Source: Hyphomicrobiaceae bacterium (GTDB lineage Bacteria > Pseudomonadota > Alphaproteobacteria > Rhizobiales > Hyphomicrobiaceae). Taken from it: 64,000 nt of DNA. Below are positions 1-9,804 of this stretch, in pieces (position 1 is the first letter of the stretch; every line of letters starts with the position of its first letter). The position numbers and the translations under genes were made by a program. The notes below the pieces were generated by a model that was given only the letters and a program-made list of their open reading frames with translations, ran no database searches and had not been told where the DNA came from. Location: assembly GCA_020638055.1 (NCBI GenBank), contig JACKJH010000005.1, positions 62,001 through 126,000 of the forward strand. The letters are read 5' to 3'.

Positions 1-2
1 AA

Positions 3-491
3 GGAACCTATCCCCTCCCAGAAGCACAGCTTGACCGTTTCCTTTTGCAGATCGACGTCACCTATCCAGACATGCTCGCCGAACGCCGCATGCTTTATGC
101 CACAACTGGTAACGAAGATCGCAGCGTCCAGAAGGTGCTCACCGCAGACGAACTAATAGCAACACAGCGATTGGTGCGCCAGATTCCCGTCTCAGACAAA
201 GTCGTGGACGCGATCCTGACATTGGTACGCTCCGCACGCCCCGGCACCGGTGCCAACGAATTGACCGACCGCTACGTCGCCTGGGGACCCGGGCCGCGTG
301 CAAGCCAGGCCTTGATGCTTGCCGTTCGTGCGCGCGCACTTGTCGAAGGACGCCTTGCCCCCTCGGTTGACGATGTCATGGCGCTGGCAGACCCGGTATT
401 GAAACACAGGATGGCTTTGTCCTTTGCGGCGCGGGCCGAGGGACAGGATCTCTCAAGCATCATCGCAACTTTGAGCGAACCGCTGGAGTAG
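3..491 (+). CDS. MoxR-family AAA+ ATPase, C-terminal part (5' end outside window)
   Basis: The reading frame is open from the window edge. Its first codons read GTYPLPEAQLDRFLLQ, the hallmark segment of MoxR ATPases just after the Walker B region, so the TTG at 45 is not the start and the gene begins upstream. What remains is the helical lid domain. MoxR proteins are chaperone-like ATPases thought to act on von Willebrand factor (vWA) proteins. The next gene, nine bases on, encodes the usual DUF58 partner, followed by two membrane proteins, so this is the first visible gene of a MoxR/DUF58/Bat-like operon. The family call is firm; the substrate is unknown. Confidence 0.9.
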   Translation, partial: GTYPLPEAQLDRFLLQIDVTYPDMLAERRMLYATTGNEDRSVQKVLTADELIATQRLVRQIPVSDKVVDAILTLVRSARPGTGANELTDRYVAWGPGPRASQALMLAVRARALVEGRLAPSVDDVMALADPVLKHRMALSFAARAEGQDLSSIIATLSEPLE

Positions 492-500
492 CGTTAAGCG

Positions 501-1517
501 ATGGCGGCAGCCAAGATGAGCGGCATTAAAAGTGCAAAAGCACCGGCCAGCGTCGGCGCCACGGTATTCGAGCATGAACTCGAAGCGCACCGGCTCGCCG
601 ATCGTCTGCCTGATTTACTGATTGACGCACAACGCATCGCCGCCACCGTCGCACACGGCATTCACGGCCGCCGCCGAGCCGGTCCCGGCGAAACGTTCTG
701 GCAGTTCCGCCAACTGCAATCGACCGATGACGCGCAACTGATCGATTGGCGGCGCTCGGCAAGCTCTGACCATCTGTTTGTGCGCGAACGCGAATGGGAA
801 GCCGCCCACACGATGTGGCTTTGGCCGGACCTGTCACCGTCAATGGCCTTCAAGAGCCACATTGCAACTGTCTCGAAGAAGGAGCGCGCCGTCGTCTTGT
901 TGTTGGCAATTGCCGAGCTGCTGGTGCGTGGTGGTGAGCGCGTCGCCCTTTTGGGCCTCACGCAGCCCACAGCTTCGCGCCGCGCCACGGTTAAACTTGC
1001 AGAAGCAATTGCCCAACACGGCGACGAACCTCCGCTTGCCGGATCGCTGCCGCCAGCCGCGCGCATATCGCGCTTTTCCGGCACCATCCTGCTATCGGAT
1101 TTTCTTGACCCGCTCACCGACATCAAAGCCCGTTTGGAGGAGCTTGCTGGCAATGGGCTAACAGGTCACATGGTGCAAATTCTCGACCCCGCCGAGGAAA
1201 CGCTGCCTTACGACGGGCGAACCGAATTTCTCTCGCCAGAGGGCGGCGAAAGCTGGGTTGCCGACCGCGCAGAAAGCCTTCGTGAGACCTATCAAAAACG
1301 TATCGCTGCACACCGGTCGGGGCTGGAAGAAATTGCGCATAATCTAGGTTGGACATTCCTCGTCCACCACACGGATCGTTCAGCATCCGAACCCCTTCTG
1401 ACGCTTATCATGCGCTTGTCGGCAGGCGGGTATCGTTGGCAGTCGGGCACAACACCCATGTTGACAGATGCGCCCGCCAAAAGGCCCGCCTTGTTTCGCA
1501 AAGGGGGTGCTGCATGA
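501..1517 (+). CDS. DUF58 domain-containing protein
   Basis: A 338-residue protein. The motif around residues 65-95 (GPGETFWQFRQLQSTDDAQLIDWRRSA, shown here only by its start GPGETFWQFR and end IDWRRSA) is the DUF58 signature, and the following half has a vWA-like fold (about residues 100-300). DUF58 proteins are usually encoded next to MoxR ATPases and are proposed to be their clients or adaptors in envelope processes. A GGAG lies 11 bases before the ATG. The stop codon overlaps the next start as ATGA, implying translational coupling. No membrane segment is obvious, so a cytoplasmic location is inferred. Confidence 0.9.
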   Translation: MAAAKMSGIKSAKAPASVGATVFEHELEAHRLADRLPDLLIDAQRIAATVAHGIHGRRRAGPGETFWQFRQLQSTDDAQLIDWRRSASSDHLFVREREWEAAHTMWLWPDLSPSMAFKSHIATVSKKERAVVLLLAIAELLVRGGERVALLGLTQPTASRRATVKLAEAIAQHGDEPPLAGSLPPAARISRFSGTILLSDFLDPLTDIKARLEELAGNGLTGHMVQILDPAEETLPYDGRTEFLSPEGGESWVADRAESLRETYQKRIAAHRSGLEEIAHNLGWTFLVHHTDRSASEPLLTLIMRLSAGGYRWQSGTTPMLTDAPAKRPALFRKGGAA

Positions 1518-4450
1518 GCTTTGGCGCTCTCGCATTTCTCAACCCGTGGCTGCTGGCCGGTCTGGCATCGCTGCCGCTGATCTATTGGCTGCTGCGCACC
1601 GTACCACCGCGCCCCAAACAGGTTGAATTTCCGCCAACCCGGATTCTCATTGGCATCGATAATCGTGAAAAGACACCGGCCAAAACGCCATGGTGGCTGA
1701 TGCTGATCCGGCTTGCAGCAGCAGCACTCGTCATTTTCGCGTTGGCTGAACCGGTACTCAATCCCACACGGGAGAATGCCATAAAGGGCAAAGGGCCGCT
1801 GGCAATCGTGATCGACAACGGCTGGGCGGGTGCGGCCCATTGGACCGACCGGCAGGCAATGGCAAACCGAATGATTGACACGGCCGAAGCCGACGGTCGT
1901 GCCGTTGTCATTGCCGCAACCGCCGCTACCGCGAAGTCCTTCAAGATGCGTCTTGAAGCCCCTGCGAGCGCCCGCTCGACGCTTGCAGCATTGGCTCCGG
2001 TGCCCTACCCCCCGCAAAGAAGCGCAGCCTTGGACGCGCTTGGCGAAATTCTGCCGCAAGGAGAAGGCGGCACGGGAATTGTCTGGCTGAGCGATGGCAT
2101 TGCCCACACAGATCAAGAAGCAGCAAAAAAACTCATCGAACGGCTTGCCACTCTTGCTGGAGACGGGTCGTTGACCGTGATCCACGACGCAACCGGCCTT
2201 GAACCATTGGGGCTGTCAGCATCATCAGGCCGTGGCGGCCGGCTTGAGGCCCGCATCCTGCGAGCGCAAGGCACGTTGCGCACCGGCCAGATTCATGCGT
2301 TTTCCAGCCGTGGAGAACAGCTTGGTGAAGCAGCCTTCACGCTCACCAATGGCGCCAAGGAAACAACCGCCGTTTTCGACATGCCACTGGAACTGCGCAA
2401 CCAGGTGACACGTCTGGAAATCGCCTCGGAACGGTCCGCTGGTGCAACCGCGTTGATCGACGCGTCCTCACGCTGGCATCGCGTGGGGCTCGTCTCCGGT
2501 GAAAGCCAGGAACAATCACAGCCCTTGCTTGCACCGCTCTACTACATCGAAAAAGCGCTGAAGCCTTATTCTGAACTGGTCGTAGCGAAAGACGCCAATC
2601 TGCTGGCCAACGTCGAGACCATTCTTCAGCAGAATGCGACAGTGCTTATGCTCGCCGATATCGGCACGCTATCGGGAGAGGTCGCCAAGCACGTTGAAAG
2701 CTGGATCGAGAACGGCGGCGTACTGGTACGGTTTGCTGGCCCGCGTCTGGAAAAGGGTGGCGACCATTTGATGCCCGTCGCGTTGCGCATCGGCGGCCGC
2801 ACACTCGGTGGTGCGCTATCGTGGTCGACCCCGCAGAAACTGGCCGAGTTCGAAGATAAAAGTCCGTTCGCCGGACTTGTTGTGCCACAAGACGTGACTG
2901 TCAACCGTCAGGTGCTCGCCGATCCAGCGCAGATTGAACCAGGTGTCGAAGTGTGGGCGCGTCTGGCAGACGGAACACCGCTGGTTACGGCAAAAAACGT
3001 TGGCGATGGTAAGATCATCCTGTTCCACGTGACTGCGAATTCCGACTGGTCAAACCTGCCAATATCCGGGTTGTTCGTCGATATGCTGCGCCGTATCTCA
3101 ACCATGGGACGGGTCGGCAAAAACGCAACCTCAACCGGCAGAGCGTCTACACTTGTCCAACAAAAGGACAACGAGTCGCAAACCGCTTATGGCGCGGATG
3201 CAGCAAACGCGCCTGAGGTGCTGGCGCCGATTCGCACGCTGGATGGGTTTGGAACACTCACCGCGCCGCCACCGACAGCTCAGGCTGTGCCGACGTCGAT
3301 TTTCGCCGCACTCACGCCGAGCCTGGACCATCCACCTGGCTTCTATGGTACCGAGACGAGCCCGCGCGCTCTCAACCTGCTTGGTGAAAAAGCAAAGCTA
3401 GAGCCATTGCCGCCACTGCCACCAGGCGCGCAGATCCTCGGCTACCAGTCCAAATCCGCAGAACCATTGAAACCGTGGCTGCTCGCCGCTGCCCTGGCGC
3501 TGATCTTCATCGATATAGTGGCGGTAATCCTGCTCAGCCTCGGCGGCGGTTCCACCTTGCTCCGCAGGCCACGTCACGCGTCCGCAATTTTATTGGCTGC
3601 CGTCACGTCAGCGACTTTGGCAATGTTCGCCATGAGCGGCTCTGCATTGGCCCAGAACGCGCCATCGGCGGAAGCCGGTAAAAAAAGCACGCCCGCCGAC
3701 ATCGCCATTGCTTTGAAAGCAACCCACAAGGTGACGTTCGGCTACGTACTGACCGGCGACCCCACGACAGACGACACAAGCCGCATCGGCCTCACCGGCC
3801 TGGCACGCGTGCTCGAAGCACGCACGGCCGTATCACCGGGAACGCCATTGCCCGTTAACATCACCGATGACGAAATCGCATTTTATCCAGTGCTTTACTG
3901 GCCGGTGCTGGACAATGCCAAACCATTGCCCGAAGCAACACTCGCCAAGATTGACGCCTATATGAAGCAGGGTGGCATGATCATTTTCGACACCCGGGAT
4001 TATGGTTCGGGACGGCCCGCAAGCCTGATGGGTGCTGGCGGTGACACACCGCTGCAACGCATCCTGGGTAACCTCGACCTGCCGCGTCTGGAACCTGTGC
4101 CGGAGGGGCATGTTCTGACAAAATCATTCTACCTGTTGCGATCCTTCCCAGGCCGCTGGGATGGTGGGACATTATGGGTGGAAGCTGCCGCTAACGAACC
4201 CTCAGGAGCAGGTCGTGAAGCCCGCCGCGCCGATGGCGTCACGTCTATAGTCGTCACCTCCAACGACCTTGCCGCAGCCTGGGCCCTGGACGAGCGCGGA
4301 CGCCCGCTTTACCCGACCGTGCCTGGAGGAGAAATACAGCGCGAGATGGCATTCCGCACAGGTGTCAACCTGGTCATGCATGCGCTGACCGGGAACTACA
4401 AGGCGGACCAGGTCCACGTGCCAGCACTTCTCGAACGGCTCGGGCAATAA
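1514..4450 (+). CDS. BatA-like N-terminus / DUF4159 membrane protein
   Basis: A 978-residue protein. The start at 1514 is chosen because its ATG overlaps the DUF58 stop; the open frame extends further upstream but without support. The N-terminus (FLNPWLLAGLASLPLIYWLLR) plus a second hydrophobic helix near residue 65 is the aerotolerance-regulator (BatA) membrane module. A vWA-like region follows, then a third membrane helix near residue 660 and a fourth hydrophobic stretch. The last roughly 230 residues match DUF4159, a GATase-like fold (…GYVLTGDP… to …RSFPGRWDGG…). The family occurs in alphaproteobacterial MoxR operons; its molecular role is unknown. It probably forms an inner-membrane complex with its neighbours. 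Confidence 0.88.
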   Translation: MSFGALAFLNPWLLAGLASLPLIYWLLRTVPPRPKQVEFPPTRILIGIDNREKTPAKTPWWLMLIRLAAAALVIFALAEPVLNPTRENAIKGKGPLAIVIDNGWAGAAHWTDRQAMANRMIDTAEADGRAVVIAATAATAKSFKMRLEAPASARSTLAALAPVPYPPQRSAALDALGEILPQGEGGTGIVWLSDGIAHTDQEAAKKLIERLATLAGDGSLTVIHDATGLEPLGLSASSGRGGRLEARILRAQGTLRTGQIHAFSSRGEQLGEAAFTLTNGAKETTAVFDMPLELRNQVTRLEIASERSAGATALIDASSRWHRVGLVSGESQEQSQPLLAPLYYIEKALKPYSELVVAKDANLLANVETILQQNATVLMLADIGTLSGEVAKHVESWIENGGVLVRFAGPRLEKGGDHLMPVALRIGGRTLGGALSWSTPQKLAEFEDKSPFAGLVVPQDVTVNRQVLADPAQIEPGVEVWARLADGTPLVTAKNVGDGKIILFHVTANSDWSNLPISGLFVDMLRRISTMGRVGKNATSTGRASTLVQQKDNESQTAYGADAANAPEVLAPIRTLDGFGTLTAPPPTAQAVPTSIFAALTPSLDHPPGFYGTETSPRALNLLGEKAKLEPLPPLPPGAQILGYQSKSAEPLKPWLLAAALALIFIDIVAVILLSLGGGSTLLRRPRHASAILLAAVTSATLAMFAMSGSALAQNAPSAEAGKKSTPADIAIALKATHKVTFGYVLTGDPTTDDTSRIGLTGLARVLEARTAVSPGTPLPVNITDDEIAFYPVLYWPVLDNAKPLPEATLAKIDAYMKQGGMIIFDTRDYGSGRPASLMGAGGDTPLQRILGNLDLPRLEPVPEGHVLTKSFYLLRSFPGRWDGGTLWVEAAANEPSGAGREARRADGVTSIVVTSNDLAAAWALDERGRPLYPTVPGGEIQREMAFRTGVNLVMHALTGNYKADQVHVPALLERLGQ

Positions 4451-4459
4451 GAGGCGGCA

Positions 4460-6625
4460 ATGAACAACTGGTCGATCGACTTTGCACCTTTGCTGCCGGT
4501 ACCGTTCTTCGTGGCCGCTGCAATCGTCGGGCTTTTGCTTGTTGGTCTTTTGCTGTGGCGGCGCGCGCGCGGCGCCATGCTGCGTGCCCTCGCCATTGTC
4601 GCCATGCTGGCTGCTCTCGCCAACCCGACATTGCGCCAGGAGGAACGCGATAGCCTCGCCAATATTGCTCTGGTGGTGATTGACGAAAGCACGTCCCAGA
4701 CGCTCGCGAACCGGCCAGAGCAGGCACAGGCGATCCGGACCGAACTGGACAAGAAGCTCGGCGCGATAAAAAATCTCGAAGTAAAGTGGGTGTCGGCGGC
4801 ACGGCCTGTCGATGGCGTTGCCTCAGGAACGCAACTGTTCGCCGAACTCAACCGCGCATTGGCCAACACCCCGCCCGACCGCCTCGCCGGCGTTGTCATG
4901 GTAACTGACGGCCAGGTTCACGATGTGCCCGCCAACATATCGGCGTTGGGCTTCAACGCTCCCGTCCATGCCCTGCTGACCGGCGAGCCCGACGAATTCG
5001 ACCGGCGCATTGAACTTGTCCAAGCGCCACGCTACGGCATCGTTGGACAATCGCGCGACATCACGTTCATCGTTCGCGAAACGGGCAAGACCGGTCAGGC
5101 TGGCACAGAAGTTTCCCTGACGATCCGCCGCGAAGGACAACCCGACGAGAAGATCCGCACCACAATTGGCCGCAAGACAAGCATCGACATGCCCTTCCCG
5201 CACGCCGGCCAGAACATACTTGAGATGGAACTTGAGACTGCGGACGGCGAGCTGACCCCGGCCAACAACCGCGTCGTGGTCGCGGCAGAGGGCGTGCGCG
5301 AGAACCTGCGTGTGCTTCTGGTCTCAGGCGAACCACATGCCGGCGAGCGCACCTGGCGCAATCTGCTCAAATCCGATGCTGCCGTCGACCTGGTACACTT
5401 CACAATTCTGCGTCCGCCAGAGAAGCAGGACGGCACGCCGATCAACCAGTTATCACTGATCGCCTTTCCGACACGCGAACTGTTCTCTGAGAAGATCAAG
5501 GATTTCGACCTCATCATCTTTGACCGTTACCAGCATCGCGGCATCCTCCAGATGATGTATTACGACAATATTGCGCGCTACGTGGAAGACCATGGCGGTG
5601 CACTTTTGATTGCCGCGGGCGATGATTATGCGGGGCGCTACAGCGTACACCGCACGCCATTGGCAGCCGTTCTTCCCGCCACACCAACCGGACGCGTGAT
5701 CGAACAGCCCTTCAAAGCCGACACGACCGCCGATGGTGAGAAACATCCCGTGACGCGAGGACTGCCCGGAGCTGCAAACCGGGTCGCGGCAGCATCGACC
5801 GGCACAACGAACGACGGCATCTCTTCGTCGGCAGACAAAGGTCCCTCCTGGGGCCGCTGGTTCCGCCAGGTCGAAGTCACACCCGAACGTGGCACCATCG
5901 TCATGAAGGGGGCGGAGGATGCACCGCTGCTGATACTCGACCGCAAAGGAAAGGGTCGCGTGGCACTGCTCACATCGGATCAGGCCTGGCTATGGGCGCG
6001 CGGTTACGATGGCGGCGGCCCACACACTGACCTTTTGCGCCGGCTGTCACATTGGCTGATGAAGGAGCCTGATCTGGAGGAAGAACGCTTGTTTGCATCC
6101 GCGCGCGGCCTCAAGCTCACCGTTGAGCGCCGCACGATGGATGACAGCGTACCGCCGGTAACCGTGCGCAACCCACACGGCAAGACACATGAAATCACCC
6201 TCGAAAAGGTTGCACCTGGCCTTTTCCGCAGCACTGAAGAAGTCGAACGCCCCGGGCTCTACAAGGTCACGCAAGGCGAACTTTCCGCGATCGCTCATGC
6301 CGGCGTAGAGGACGTCCGCGAAATGAGCGAGGTGACTGCGACAGAAAAGAAATTGGAGCCACTGCTTGAAGAAAGCGGAGGCGGCGTTTTCTGGACGCGC
6401 TCCAATTCGTTATTTGGTTCAGGTGCCCCAACCGATGTCACCGTTCCACGCATTGCAATGATGCCGGCGGCGCGCGTGATGGCCGGCAATGGTTGGCTGG
6501 GCCTGAAAGACCGCGCAGCCTATGTCACCCGCGGCGTTAAGCTGACACCAATGTTCACCGGATTTGCAGCACTAGCGGCTCTGCTTGCGTTCATGGCGCT
6601 GGCGTGGTGGCGCGAAGGCCGTTAG
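4460..6625 (+). CDS. Membrane protein with glutamine-amidotransferase-like domain, MoxR operon
   Basis: A 721-residue protein starting nine bases after the DUF4159 gene, with GAGG five bases ahead of the ATG. Two hydrophobic helices lie at about residues 12-32 and 36-55, and one closes the protein (about 695-715, ending ALAWWREGR), so the bulk is outside the cytoplasm or between anchors. The region around residues 85-170 looks vWA-like (VVIDESTSQT, VVMVTDGQVHDV). The segment near residues 275-420 (LLVSGEPHAGERTWRNLL … LIIFDRYQ) resembles the class I GATase-like fold seen in other Bat-type proteins. No catalytic triad is claimed. It is the last gene of the operon; function unknown. Confidence 0.8.
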   Translation: MNNWSIDFAPLLPVPFFVAAAIVGLLLVGLLLWRRARGAMLRALAIVAMLAALANPTLRQEERDSLANIALVVIDESTSQTLANRPEQAQAIRTELDKKLGAIKNLEVKWVSAARPVDGVASGTQLFAELNRALANTPPDRLAGVVMVTDGQVHDVPANISALGFNAPVHALLTGEPDEFDRRIELVQAPRYGIVGQSRDITFIVRETGKTGQAGTEVSLTIRREGQPDEKIRTTIGRKTSIDMPFPHAGQNILEMELETADGELTPANNRVVVAAEGVRENLRVLLVSGEPHAGERTWRNLLKSDAAVDLVHFTILRPPEKQDGTPINQLSLIAFPTRELFSEKIKDFDLIIFDRYQHRGILQMMYYDNIARYVEDHGGALLIAAGDDYAGRYSVHRTPLAAVLPATPTGRVIEQPFKADTTADGEKHPVTRGLPGAANRVAAASTGTTNDGISSSADKGPSWGRWFRQVEVTPERGTIVMKGAEDAPLLILDRKGKGRVALLTSDQAWLWARGYDGGGPHTDLLRRLSHWLMKEPDLEEERLFASARGLKLTVERRTMDDSVPPVTVRNPHGKTHEITLEKVAPGLFRSTEEVERPGLYKVTQGELSAIAHAGVEDVREMSEVTATEKKLEPLLEESGGGVFWTRSNSLFGSGAPTDVTVPRIAMMPAARVMAGNGWLGLKDRAAYVTRGVKLTPMFTGFAALAALLAFMALAWWREGR

Positions 6626-6963
6626 GGGCAATCGATACCTGGCAGGTGCGTGGCGTGGCGTGGTGTGGTACGGCACAAGTAACCTGAACATCCTGCATGC
6701 GCCCTTCAGACTTCGGACAAGCTCCGCCGACATAGCCTCGCCGCACGACTACGCAGCGCAGCATAGGTGTCTTGTGATATCTCGATATAAAGGTGACGTC
6801 CTTAACCAAGGCCACCCGCGGCATTGATCTATATCTTTCAAGACTACAATCCTACTTGCCCAGCGCGTTGACACGGTAGAAAGTATTCCAGTAATCGCCG
6901 CGCGGACCCGCGCACGTGCTCAATTGAGCGCAACTTTCACAAACGAGCTGCGGAAAACCGGCC
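6626..6963. other. Intergenic region, 338 bp, nothing recognised
   Basis: I see no credible gene, repeat or strong terminator here. A short GTGGCGTGG-type tract lies at about 6649-6665. The stretch presumably holds the promoter of the dehydrogenase gene that starts at 6964. Confidence 0.5.
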
Positions 6964-7854
6964 ATGAAACCTGATCGGCCGATCGGAATTATAGGGCTCA
7001 ATAGCCTGGGAATCGCCCTTGCCGGGCGCTTTGTTCGCGCTGGCCGCGGTGTTGAAGTTTATGATCTGAGCGGTGACCGACGCGGCAAATTTCAAAGCCA
7101 GGCTGGCGCCCAACTCGCACCCAGCCTCACCGACCTTGGGCATGACTGCGACATCGTCATTTCTACTGTTCCCGACATCGCTGCATTGCAAAGCGCTGCA
7201 ATTGGCGACGAAGACCGGCCTGGGTTCGCTTTGGCCTTGCAGCCCGGTTCACTCATTGTCCATTTCGGAGGCGGACCTTTCAAGGAGACCGTGCGCTTGA
7301 CGGCTCAGTTGGGCAACGCCGGCATCGGCCTCATTGACGCCCTGACTTGCGCTGATGTGGCAATCGAAGGTGACGAACGGCTCGAAATGATCGTCGGTGG
7401 ATTTGACGAGCTTGTAGAGCGTGCGCAACCGTCATTGGAGTTGTTGGGTACGGTGACGCGCGTCGGTGCAACCGGAGCTGCAACCGGCCTTGCAGCTCTG
7501 CGCGGCTATGTTCGCGCCGCCCGTTTGATTGCCTTGAGCGAAGCGATGTTGATAGGTCGCCATGCCGGTATCGACACCGACACGCTTTCACGCGTCTTTG
7601 ACGGCCCGATCGCTGCCGGGCCCGCGTGCAGCTCTTTGACCGGTGGTGTGGAAAAGCTCATGCGCGATCACGACCTGGCTTCCACCTGCCGGGCACTCAA
7701 CGACGCGGTTGCGTTTTCTGAACGCATAGGCGTTTCGGGTGAATGCGTCGCATTCGCGCGGGACATGCTGTCAGATGCATTCGGCGGCGCCTCCAACGGT
7801 GACGAAAGCACGCTGCTGCGCCATTTCACGGCAATTGCGGCCGCCGACACCTGA
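6964..7854 (+). CDS. NAD-binding 3-hydroxyisobutyrate/6-phosphogluconate dehydrogenase-like protein
   Basis: A 296-residue protein with the beta-hydroxyacid dehydrogenase layout: an N-terminal Rossmann domain (IIGLNSLGIALAGRFVRAG, with acidic VYDLSGD ending strand 2), a helical C-terminal domain and a matching length. The glycine motif is altered (GLNSLG for the usual GLGxMG). In the C-terminal domain, where the family has a catalytic lysine in GxGxxxKxxxN, the sequence reads GAATGLAALRGYV with no lysine. It may therefore be an altered-function or inactive homologue. Flanking gaps of over 300 bp suggest a single-gene unit. Superfamily call firm; substrate unknown. Confidence 0.75.
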   Translation: MKPDRPIGIIGLNSLGIALAGRFVRAGRGVEVYDLSGDRRGKFQSQAGAQLAPSLTDLGHDCDIVISTVPDIAALQSAAIGDEDRPGFALALQPGSLIVHFGGGPFKETVRLTAQLGNAGIGLIDALTCADVAIEGDERLEMIVGGFDELVERAQPSLELLGTVTRVGATGAATGLAALRGYVRAARLIALSEAMLIGRHAGIDTDTLSRVFDGPIAAGPACSSLTGGVEKLMRDHDLASTCRALNDAVAFSERIGVSGECVAFARDMLSDAFGGASNGDESTLLRHFTAIAAADT

Positions 7855-8186
7855 GCACGATATTCTCCGTTTGCGGTCTGCGAATTTAGGTTACCTGGCT
7901 CAAGGCGTTAGAGCGTCGTGATTAACGGGAACACAACACGCGCACCGATGTCACCGAATCAACCTTCACAAAAAACCGCAACGAGCAATACCTGTTGAAA
8001 GTGTGGGCTCGCACCGCACGGGGTTTGCCTATGGCGCCCGACTCGCGGAACCGTCTGTGGCGAAAGCGGACGTTGGCCCCGGGGAACGGATCGGCTCCTC
8101 GTTTCATCGTCGTTTGCACCCATGCATGCTGAACTGCTGTTTGATGCTGTTCGGCGTGGGAGACATGCGCTAGAGCGGAGACCGCC
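7855..8186. other. Intergenic region, 332 bp
   Basis: No gene is supported. A ribosome binding site (GCGGAGA, about 8175-8181) lies just ahead of the ATG at 8187. Nothing else recognised. Confidence 0.5.
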
Positions 8187-9767
8187 ATGAGCCTTCTTTA
8201 TCGTGTTATTTATGCAACGCATGCCAATGGAACACATCATAAGCTGGCGCTCGACGCTCTGGAGCGCCTTACACGGCATGATGGCAAGGCGTGGCAGCGC
8301 TTGTTTTTGAAAAATGCTGAACTTTACCTGGATGGCTCAAAGGCCCCTGACAAGGAATTCAAGGACTTCCGCAACCATGTGCTGCACGTTCGCGACAGCT
8401 ATTGGGGTGGCGCACCGGAAAAAGCACAGAGCTGGTACAATCATCTGGTCGATGAGCTGAAGCAAAAGAATTGGCCGCAGGCCGTTTGGTGTGCAGGCGT
8501 TCTGAGCCATTACTACACCGACCCCGTTCACCCCTTCCACACGGCACAGTCCGAAGCCGAGAACAATATTCATCGCGCTGTGGAATGGAGCATCTCGCGC
8601 GCCTACGATAGCTTGAAACGGGAAGCGCAAGCACGCCACCCCGACACGTTCGTCACGGCACCCCTTGGCAGCAACTGGCTCAAGTTGTTCATCTGCTCGG
8701 GCGCCGAAAAGGCCAATGCCGAATATGAAAAGCTCATTGCGCACTACGACATCAACGTTGGCGTTGTTGAACCCGAAGAAGGACTGGACCCGATAGCGCG
8801 CGAGGTGACTGGAGCGCTTATTCTTTATGCAGCCGATGGATTTGCGCGTGTTCTGGAACGCGCGATAGCTGAAGCTGACGTTGCGCCACCCAACGTGAAC
8901 CTCAGCCTTGAAACCGTTCTTGCAACACTCAAGATACCGGTGAAGTGGGTGCAGAAAAAGCTCGCCAACGCAGAGGACAGGCGCGTCGTGCAGGCCATGT
9001 ACGATGAACTTATGGCGACTGGCCGGGTTGAACGAAACCTGCCCGAAGACGACCGGCGGGTGCGCGACATCTATCAACAGGAAGTCGTGGCAAAGCGCGC
9101 CGAGGACCTTGCAGTGGCACGCGCCAAGCGCCCTGTCCAAAAAACAGAACCCGTGAAATTGCGCTCTATTGCTACACCGGTTGTGCCTCCTGCGGCGACC
9201 TCGGAAACATCAAACCGAAACGCCACCATCTACCTCCACCCCGCAGTCGCCTTACACGCAGACGACCCGGCCCAGTCGCCATCGGATCGCCGGACACAAA
9301 CCAAACGCGTCGTTGCAGCCGCGCCGCAAGCCTCCGGCGATAAGACCTACCTGGCACTAGACGACGATATCGAAGCAGCGCCGTCCATCGGACCCAAGAC
9401 AGCCGCGCGGTTTCAAGCCATCGGCATCAAGACCGTTGCACAGTTTCTGGACGCCGACGCCTTTGAAATGGCCGAACTTCTCGATGTCCGTCACATCTCG
9501 CCGGAGGCCATCACCGACTGGCAGGACCAGGCTCACCTGGTCATATCCGTCCCCGGCCTGAGGGGCGGGCACGCACAACTTTTGGTGGGCGCGGGGTATT
9601 TCTCGGTCGCCTCGATCGCAGATGCAGAACCAGCTAAGCTCTCTGCTGACATTTTGAAGTATGCGACCACGGCACAAGGCCAGCGTGTGTTGCGTGACGG
9701 TGAGCCACCCGATATCGAAAAGATCAAGGGCTGGATAGACAATGCCGCCAGTGTACGCGCAGCTTAA
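8187..9767 (+). CDS. Zinc-dependent phospholipase C-like domain fused to DUF4332
   Basis: A 526-residue protein. Residues 1-270 are helical and carry HYYTDPVHPFH (H108, D112, H118) and then H129xxxE133, the spacing of metal ligands in the zinc-dependent phospholipase C / S1-P1 nuclease fold. No signal peptide is visible, unlike secreted PLC enzymes. A charged linker (about 280-385) leads to a C-terminal DUF4332-type helix-hairpin-helix region (about 390-500; APSIGPKTAARFQAIGIKT, VPGLRGGHAQLLVGAG), a module expected to bind nucleic acid or partners. A GGAG lies seven bases before the ATG. The fusion suggests a cytoplasmic metal-dependent hydrolase acting on nucleic acid or lipid; this is inference. 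Confidence 0.75.
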   Translation: MSLLYRVIYATHANGTHHKLALDALERLTRHDGKAWQRLFLKNAELYLDGSKAPDKEFKDFRNHVLHVRDSYWGGAPEKAQSWYNHLVDELKQKNWPQAVWCAGVLSHYYTDPVHPFHTAQSEAENNIHRAVEWSISRAYDSLKREAQARHPDTFVTAPLGSNWLKLFICSGAEKANAEYEKLIAHYDINVGVVEPEEGLDPIAREVTGALILYAADGFARVLERAIAEADVAPPNVNLSLETVLATLKIPVKWVQKKLANAEDRRVVQAMYDELMATGRVERNLPEDDRRVRDIYQQEVVAKRAEDLAVARAKRPVQKTEPVKLRSIATPVVPPAATSETSNRNATIYLHPAVALHADDPAQSPSDRRTQTKRVVAAAPQASGDKTYLALDDDIEAAPSIGPKTAARFQAIGIKTVAQFLDADAFEMAELLDVRHISPEAITDWQDQAHLVISVPGLRGGHAQLLVGAGYFSVASIADAEPAKLSADILKYATTAQGQRVLRDGEPPDIEKIKGWIDNAASVRAA

Positions 9768-9804
9768 ATTCAAGAAATCTCACACTTTTCAGGCCATAAC
9801 GACC

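Noticed and set aside
1292..2185. A 297-codon antisense frame in the DUF58/DUF4159 region
   Set aside because: Overlaps two well-supported genes and has no recognisable domain.
7855..8186. A possible repeat half (GAGCGTCGTG) and small ORFs
   Set aside because: The match to type A right arms is too short; no frame has a ribosome site.
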